From: Planctomycetota bacterium
GTDB taxonomy: Bacteria; Planctomycetota; DG-23; SLPQ01
Direction: 5' to 3'
NCBI GenBank assembly: GCA_021160625.1
Contig: JAGHCE010000195.1
Location: 1-5,495 of the forward strand
Length of the DNA: 5,495 nucleotides
The notes under the pieces were generated by a model. It was not told where the DNA came from. It ran no database searches and saw only the letters and a list, made by a program, of their open reading frames with translations. The position numbers were made by a program, and so were the translations under genes. The first letter of the stretch is position 1, and every line of letters begins with the position of its first letter. Shown here one piece after another: positions 1 through 5,495 of this stretch.

Positions 1-164
1 CAATAGGCCTGGACCGAATGGTGATGGTGCTTCTGGGGCTTGATTCCATTCGCGAGGCGATAGCGTTCCCGAAGACGCAACGCGCCATCTGCCCGCTGAC
101 GGGTGCGCCCGGCACCGTGGGGTCCTCGCAACTAAAGGAGCTGGGCCTCTCGATGCTGGAGTAA
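1..164 (+). CDS. aspS: Aspartyl-tRNA synthetase, C-terminal end (partial)
   Basis: The reading frame entering at base 3 gives 53 residues and ends at TAA 162-164. It begins IGLDRMVMVLLGLDSIREAI and continues with AFPKTQ. This matches class II synthetase motif 3 (GLDR, whose Arg contacts ATP) followed by the AFPKTQ stretch typical of bacterial-type AspS. The tail (about residues 28-53, including CPLTGAP and a final LKELGLSMLE helix) fits the normal AspS C-terminus, so the gene appears intact at this end. The enzyme charges tRNA-Asp (or tRNA-Asp and tRNA-Asn if non-discriminating) in the cytoplasm; which of the two cannot be judged from this fragment. It lies upstream of pyk in the same direction with a 92-base gap. 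No clear intrinsic terminator is visible in that gap, so read-through into pyk is possible. The family call is firm. Confidence 0.93.
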   Translation, partial: IGLDRMVMVLLGLDSIREAIAFPKTQRAICPLTGAPGTVGSSQLKELGLSMLE

Positions 165-242
165 GGGCGCCTGCGGTGCCCGGTGGACGGAAAACCGCCC
201 TCATAGCACAAGCGCCGGAGAAATGCCCCGGTGCAGCGTGAA

Positions 243-250
243 AAGGAGGT
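243..250 (+). promoter_or_regulatory. Shine-Dalgarno sequence of pyk
   Basis: AAGGAGGT lies six bases before the GTG at 257, a near-perfect match to the anti-Shine-Dalgarno sequence. It decides the start: GTG 257 is preceded in frame by a TGA stop at 239-241 with no other start codon between, and the protein then begins RRTKIVATLGPAS, exactly where pyruvate kinases normally begin. Confidence 0.85.
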
Positions 251-256
251 GCCCCG

Positions 257-1933
257 GTGAGGCGAACGAAGATTGTCGCGACGCTTGGCCCCGCAAGTCA
301 CCTGCCCGAAGAGATAGCGACGCTTATCAAGGCCGGCGTGGACGTCGTGCGCCTCAACAAGTCGCACGGCGACACCGCGTGGCACGAGCGTGTCTTCGCC
401 AACGTCCGCCAGGCATCCGAGGCCGTCGGCAAACCGGTCGCCATAATGGTCGACCTCCAGGGGCCCAAGATGCGCATCGGCCGCGTTGCAGGCGGGCGGG
501 CCGTCCTCAAGAGAGGCTCCGAGGTCAGGATCGTTGCGGGAGAGGCCCTCTGTGACGAGACGACGCTCTACGTGCCGCTTGCCGAGATCGTCAAGGACAT
601 AACTCCCGGGGACCGCGTTCTCCTCGACGATGGGAACATTATCCTGAAGGTCCTTTCCAAGACGCGCCGAGCCGCACGCTGCAGGGTTGTTGTCGGCGGG
701 GCGATATCTGACCACAAGGGCGTCAACCTTCCCGGCGTGGACGTATCCGTTCCCGCCGTAACCGAAAAGGATTTTGAGGACCTGGCCTGGGCGGCCCGGA
801 TGGGTGCGGAGTACGCGGCGATCTCGTTCGTGAGGCGCGCCGAGGACATTACCGAGGTACGCTCCTTCCTTCACCGGATCGCAAGCCCCGTCCAGGTAAT
901 CGCCAAGATAGAAAAGCCGGAAGCCGTTGAGCAAATAGACGCCATCGCCGAGCTGGCCGACGGGCTTATGGTGGCCAGGGGGGACCTCGGCGTCGAGATG
1001 AACTTAGAGGAGGTTCCCGTCGCCCAGAAACGCATTATCGCCGCCGCGCACGCCGCTGACATTCCGGTCATCGTGGCCACGCAGATGCTCGAGTCGATGA
1101 CCCAGAAGCCCCGCCCCACGCGCGCCGAGGTCTCCGACGTCGCATCGAGCGTCTTCGGCGGAACGGACGCGGTGATGCTCTCGGGCGAGACGGCCGCGGG
1201 GCACTACCCCGTGGAGTCGGTGCGGCAGATGGCCGCAATAGCCGAAGCGGCGGAAAGACACCTCGTGGAAACCGGGAACCTGAAAGCCGTCCTCTCGTCC
1301 AACTCCGTTTACGCCATCGCCGACGCCGTCTGCCACGGGGCCAACTCCGCGGCGCGCGACCTGTCGGCAAAGGCCGTTTTTATCTCGACGACAAGCGGCC
1401 GCACAGCGCTTCTTTTCTCCAAGTACCGCTGGCCGGGCGTGCTCGTCGGCGCCTCCGACGACGAGGCTTCCGTGCGGCGGATGGCCCTATACTGGGGCGT
1501 CCGCCCCGTGCAGGTGAATAAATGCAGCGACCACCAGCAACTCCTCGGCGAGATGGTCGACAAGTCATTGGCCCGGGGCCTCGTCGCCGCGGGCGATATG
1601 GTCGTGTTCGTCGCCGGCGCGCCGCTGGGGAAAACCGGCGCGACGAACCTCCTTATGGTTCGCGGCGTCGCACCTCGGGGCGCGGTCGCCGGCAAGGGGC
1701 AGGTCTCGGCTAAGGTGCCGGCAGCCGAGATAGTCGTGGACCGCAAGCGCTGCATCCTGTGCGGCGCCTGTGTGGGCATCTGCCCCGTATTGGTATTCAA
1801 GATCGAAAACGACAAACTATCCTTCAACCGGCGCAACCTGAAAAAGTGCCTGAGCGACTGGCAGTGCAAGAGCATCTGCCCGGTCAATGCGATACGGATA
1901 AAAACGGTGAAAACCACGCGAGGCGGGAAATGA
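257..1933 (+). CDS. pyk: Pyruvate kinase with C-terminal ferredoxin-like [4Fe-4S] domain
   Basis: The 558-residue product is a full pyruvate kinase (phosphoenolpyruvate + ADP to pyruvate + ATP, cytoplasmic) plus an iron-sulfur extension. Visible kinase motifs are KIVATLGPAS (5-14), RLNKSHG (32-38, normally RLNFSHG), DLQGPK (66-71), KGVNLPG (154-160), AKIEKPEA (216-223, with catalytic Lys217 and metal ligand Glu219), MVARGDLGVE (238-247, with Asp243), ATQMLESM (274-281), RPTRAE (286-291) and MLSGETA (307-313). The C-terminal allosteric domain (about 347-470) includes STTSGRTA and ends GATNLLMV, where ordinary enzymes of about 470-480 residues stop. A linker (about 471-490) follows, then CILCGACVGICP (499-510) and CLSDWQCKSICP (531-542), a dicluster ferredoxin pattern. 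In the second motif Asp534 replaces the second Cys. The frame is open throughout, and the stop overlaps the next gene's ATG. Kinase identity is certain and the ferredoxin domain near certain; the domain's role is unknown. Redox sensing or docking with a pyruvate-using oxidoreductase are guesses. Confidence 0.96.
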   Translation: MRRTKIVATLGPASHLPEEIATLIKAGVDVVRLNKSHGDTAWHERVFANVRQASEAVGKPVAIMVDLQGPKMRIGRVAGGRAVLKRGSEVRIVAGEALCDETTLYVPLAEIVKDITPGDRVLLDDGNIILKVLSKTRRAARCRVVVGGAISDHKGVNLPGVDVSVPAVTEKDFEDLAWAARMGAEYAAISFVRRAEDITEVRSFLHRIASPVQVIAKIEKPEAVEQIDAIAELADGLMVARGDLGVEMNLEEVPVAQKRIIAAAHAADIPVIVATQMLESMTQKPRPTRAEVSDVASSVFGGTDAVMLSGETAAGHYPVESVRQMAAIAEAAERHLVETGNLKAVLSSNSVYAIADAVCHGANSAARDLSAKAVFISTTSGRTALLFSKYRWPGVLVGASDDEASVRRMALYWGVRPVQVNKCSDHQQLLGEMVDKSLARGLVAAGDMVVFVAGAPLGKTGATNLLMVRGVAPRGAVAGKGQVSAKVPAAEIVVDRKRCILCGACVGICPVLVFKIENDKLSFNRRNLKKCLSDWQCKSICPVNAIRIKTVKTTRGGK

Positions 1934-2481
1934 AGAAGGCTGCCATATTGCTTGGGGTGCTCTTCCTTGCGGGGGCCTGCGCGGCGCCTGTCAAACAGGG
2001 CATATCCTCGATGGTGCTCCAGAGCGACGCCGACTACGATCTCCTCTGGCAGGCAACGCTCGACGTCGTTGGAGAGAGGTTTGCCATATCCAGGGCCCAG
2101 AAAAACCAGGGGCTCGTTGAGACGGATTACCTCATAGGGGCACTTTCGAAGACGGGCTTCAAGTCGAATGCCGTATCGGGGGAGGCATCGCTCTACGAGA
2201 TGCTGCACACGACGCGCCGCAGGGCCGTCGTGAAGCTTGCCCGCACCGGGGCCGCGGCAATCGATATTTGCGTGGAGATGGGCCGCCTCGCGCGCGAGCA
2301 TCCCCGCACCATCCGAGGCGGCAGGTTTTCGATGAGCGCATCGGCCGGAGATAACCAAGCAGCTTGGAAGACCCGCTGGGTCGATGTAGGGCCTGACGAG
2401 CAGCTCGAAGCGACGCTCGGTGCCGAGATCGAGGCGCGCTACCGCCTGTACAAAGAGAGCCGCAGTCCCCGGACGAAGTAA
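1930..2481 (+). CDS. Predicted small lipoprotein of unknown function
   Basis: I do not recognise this 183-residue protein. It begins MKKAAILLGVLFLAGAC: a short basic n-region, a hydrophobic core and a lipobox-like LAGA-C, so Cys17 would be lipidated after signal peptidase II cleavage and the protein anchored to a membrane. This signal peptide fixes the start at 1930, although the frame is open further upstream inside pyk. The ATG shares four bases (ATGA) with the pyk stop, and GAGG at 1920-1923 can serve as ribosome binding site, so translational coupling to pyk is likely. The mature part has a Trp40 / F51-A-I / G61-L-V-E-T segment recalling small envelope proteins whose pattern is W...A...F.I......G.V.T, then a basic TTRRRAVVKL stretch (94-103) followed by IDICVEM (111-117), which looks like beta strands. 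There are no enzyme motifs and only one further Cys (114). The link with pyruvate kinase may be only transcriptional. Confidence 0.82.
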   Translation: MKKAAILLGVLFLAGACAAPVKQGISSMVLQSDADYDLLWQATLDVVGERFAISRAQKNQGLVETDYLIGALSKTGFKSNAVSGEASLYEMLHTTRRRAVVKLARTGAAAIDICVEMGRLAREHPRTIRGGRFSMSASAGDNQAAWKTRWVDVGPDEQLEATLGAEIEARYRLYKESRSPRTK

Positions 2482-2525
2482 AATGTGGCACTGGTGGGGG
2501 TCTTCGACCCCTTCCTGCTATGAGG

Positions 2526-2546
2526 GCCACGGACGTTGTCCGTGGC
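2526..2546. repeat. Perfect 9-bp palindromic hairpin
   Basis: GCCACGGAC (2526-2534), loop GTT, GTCCGTGGC (2538-2546). The stem is perfect, with a three-base loop, and sits between the two direct repeats. No T-run follows on either strand, so it is not a standard intrinsic terminator by itself. It is one of a row of short-loop hairpins in this spacer. Confidence 0.8.
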
Positions 2547-2562
2547 AATCAACTGACCTTCC

Positions 2563-2583
2563 GGGGGTCTTCGACCCCTTTTT
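2563..2583 (+). terminator. Likely intrinsic terminator of the pyk-lipoprotein transcript
   Basis: The stem GGGGTC (2564-2569), loop TTC and GACCCC (2573-2578) is followed directly by five T residues (2579-2583), 82 bases after the lipoprotein stop. The first copy of the same hairpin (2497-2511) lacks the T-run, being followed by TTCCTG, so the second copy is the better terminator. In the opposite direction the hairpin is not followed by a T-run, so it would not serve priA. Confidence 0.6.
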
Positions 2584-2603
2584 GCTACGGGGGCCGCAGC
2601 TTT

Positions 2604-2673
2604 GTAGGGTGGGCTTCAGCCCACGCGGGCAAATACCCATTGTTCATTCCGCGTGCGGCAAGCCGCACCCTAC
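2604..2673. repeat. Inverted pair of 25-base hairpin units (REP/BIME-like)
   Basis: Unit A (2604-2628, + strand) and unit B (2649-2673, read on the - strand) are both GTAGGGTG-N10-CACGCGG, giving perfect 8-base and 7-base outer matches. The ten inner bases match at only three positions, yet each unit still folds: A as GTGGGC-TTCA-GCCCAC and B as GTGCGG-CTTG-CCGCAC. The units face each other across 20 bases (2629-2648), so the whole 70 bases also form a larger inverted repeat. The layout is like paired REP elements of other bacteria. Whether copies occur elsewhere in this genome cannot be seen here. Confidence 0.75.
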
Positions 2674-2710
2674 GGGGCTTGTGCCGCGGCTTGCACTTAT
2701 GGATTGCTGC

Positions 2711-4954
<2,244 letters not shown>

Positions 4955-4964
4955 ACTGCCTGCG

Positions 4965-4993
4965 AATATATCCGCAGAGGGGCTTTCTTGCAA
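4965..4993 (-). promoter_or_regulatory. Candidate sigma70-type promoter for priA
   Basis: On the - strand, TTGCAA (4993-4988) and TATATT (4970-4965) are separated by exactly 17 bases, with four and five of six consensus matches. TATATT stands out in GC-rich surroundings. Transcription would begin only a few bases before the ATG at 4954, giving an almost leaderless messenger. If correct, the alternative TTG start, which is the first three bases of the -35 box, cannot be translated from this transcript. The evidence is consensus matching only. Confidence 0.4.
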
Positions 4994-5003
4994 TGAACAT
5001 CAC

Positions 5004-5031
5004 TTGCTGTTTGACCTCCCCGGTGTAGAAT
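5004..5031 (+). promoter_or_regulatory. Candidate sigma70-type promoter for the flavoprotein gene
   Basis: TTGCTG (5004-5009), a 16-base spacer, then TAGAAT (5026-5031, five of six consensus matches). It would give a leader of about 20-25 bases before ATG 5061. A small TCCG-CTTTT-CGGA hairpin (5033-5045) and a purine-rich GAGAAAG (5048-5054, weak ribosome binding site) follow. The -35 box is weak, so this is tentative. Confidence 0.35.
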
Positions 5032-5060
5032 ATCCGCTTTTCGGACGTGAGAAAGCCGCT

Positions 5061-5495
5061 ATGTTCAAAATAGTCGAGAAAGAGGAGCTTGCCCGGGACA
5101 TCTACCGGATACGTGTAGCCGCGCCCCGCATCGCGCACAAGCGCAAGGCCGGGCAGTTCGTGATCGTCATACCGCGCGAGGGCGGCGAGCGCATTCCACT
5201 TACTGTCGCTATGTCGGACGAGGCCGCCGGCACGATCGACCTCGTGTACCAGGTCGTGGGCACCTCGACGGGAGAACTCGCCGAGATCGACGAGGGTGGG
5301 GCCATTCCGCACGTTGCAGGACCTCTGGGTTCGCCGACCGAGATCAGCAAGGTGGGAATCGTGGTGGTAGTGGGGGGCGGCGTCGGCTCGGCGGCGGCAT
5401 TTCCTATCGCCCAGGCCCACGCGAAGGCCGGCAACATGCTCATCTCGATAATCGGCGCACGCACGAAGGACTTCGTCATCCTTGAGGACGAGTTC
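5061..5495 (+). CDS. nfnA: Ferredoxin:NADP+ oxidoreductase alpha / sulfide dehydrogenase beta-type flavoprotein (partial)
   Basis: The frame opens at ATG 5061 and runs off the window after 145 codons with no stop. It begins MFKIVEKEELARDIYRIRV and has AGQFVIVIP (30-38), ERIPLT (43-48, the R-x-P-x-T FAD-binding motif in the form typical of NfnA/SudB rather than PyrK), VAGPLG (85-90), the nucleotide-binding loop GGGVG (105-109), and IIGARTKD (130-137) followed by LEDE. These identify the FAD/NAD(P)-binding small subunit of NADH-dependent ferredoxin:NADP+ oxidoreductase or sulfide dehydrogenase. Members carry a C-terminal [2Fe-2S] site, which here lies outside the window, and usually sit just upstream of a GltD-like large subunit, which would be expected to the right. 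In the loop, GSAAAFP replaces the more common GxAPxYP, a modest variation. Dihydroorotate dehydrogenase subunit PyrK is a less likely alternative. The gene diverges from priA and has its own likely promoter. Confidence 0.88.
   Translation, partial: MFKIVEKEELARDIYRIRVAAPRIAHKRKAGQFVIVIPREGGERIPLTVAMSDEAAGTIDLVYQVVGTSTGELAEIDEGGAIPHVAGPLGSPTEISKVGIVVVVGGGVGSAAAFPIAQAHAKAGNMLISIIGARTKDFVILEDEF

Larger units (their letters stand above)
2496..2595 (+). repeat. Pair of 33-base imperfect direct repeats
   Basis: The segments 2496-2528 and 2563-2595 match at 29 of 33 positions by my count, with a period of 67 bases. Each begins GGGGGTCTTCGACCCCTT and ends GGGCC. Each contains a six-base-pair hairpin GGGGTC-TTC-GACCCC (2497-2511 and 2564-2578). 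The four differences lie outside the hairpin. The repeats lie wholly in the spacer between the lipoprotein gene and priA. Confidence 0.85.

Noticed and set aside
165..215. A possible terminator after aspS
   Set aside because: The best pairings (GCGGT with ACCGC, and CGG-AAAA-CCG) are short or have large loops, and no T-run follows.
223..555. A 110-codon frame starting at ATG 223, before and overlapping pyk
   Set aside because: Its possible GGAG lies only two bases from the ATG, the product is Arg-rich and domainless, and nearly all of it lies inside pyk in another frame.
1309..2358. A 349-codon open frame on the - strand across pyk and the lipoprotein gene
   Set aside because: It is antisense to two well-supported genes, has no known motif, and spans their junction. 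It is a compositional shadow.
2484..2710. A CRISPR array or small RNA gene in the repeat-rich spacer
   Set aside because: There are only two copies of the direct repeat, no regular spacer series and no cas genes. The hairpins are better explained as REP-like elements and a terminator.
5011..5031. TTGACC at 5011 as the -35 box of the flavoprotein promoter
   Set aside because: Only nine bases separate it from TAGAAT, too few for sigma70. TTGCTG at 5004 gives a workable 16-base spacing.

Overview
This GC-rich bacterial window holds five protein-coding genes packed closely together, two of them cut by the window edges. The predicted lipoprotein, with a signal peptide ending in a lipobox, fits an organism with a didermal (Gram-negative type) envelope. 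The ferredoxin domain on pyruvate kinase and the NfnA/SudB-type flavoprotein suggest ferredoxin-based, probably anaerobic or facultative metabolism. Nothing here allows a confident phylum assignment; I infer an uncultured or little-studied lineage.

Layout on the + strand, left to right. (1) The last 53 codons of aspartyl-tRNA synthetase (aspS). (2) After a 92-base gap, a complete pyruvate kinase gene (257-1933, GTG start behind a strong Shine-Dalgarno sequence). Its product carries about 60 extra C-terminal residues that form a two-cluster ferredoxin domain, and the second cluster motif has Asp in place of a Cys. (3) A 183-residue lipoprotein of unknown function whose ATG overlaps the pyk stop by four bases, so the two are almost certainly one transcript. 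(4) A 229-base spacer between converging genes (2482-2710), full of hairpins. It holds a 33-base imperfect direct repeat, a perfect 9-bp palindrome, a likely intrinsic terminator, and a head-to-head pair of 25-base hairpin units whose stems differ by compensating changes.

The - strand then carries a complete primosomal helicase gene, priA (4954 down to 2711). Divergent from it, and running off the right edge, is the first 145 codons of a gene for a ferredoxin:NADP+ oxidoreductase alpha-type flavoprotein (NfnA/SudB family).

The most interesting item is the pyruvate kinase-ferredoxin fusion. It physically joins the ATP-yielding, pyruvate-forming step of glycolysis to an iron-sulfur protein, and its Asp-for-Cys replacement recalls the Asp-ligated cluster of Pyrococcus furiosus ferredoxin. 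A role in redox sensing or in coupling to pyruvate:ferredoxin oxidoreductase is possible but is inference. The nearby NfnA-type gene adds to the ferredoxin theme, though the two genes are separated by priA and are not in one operon.
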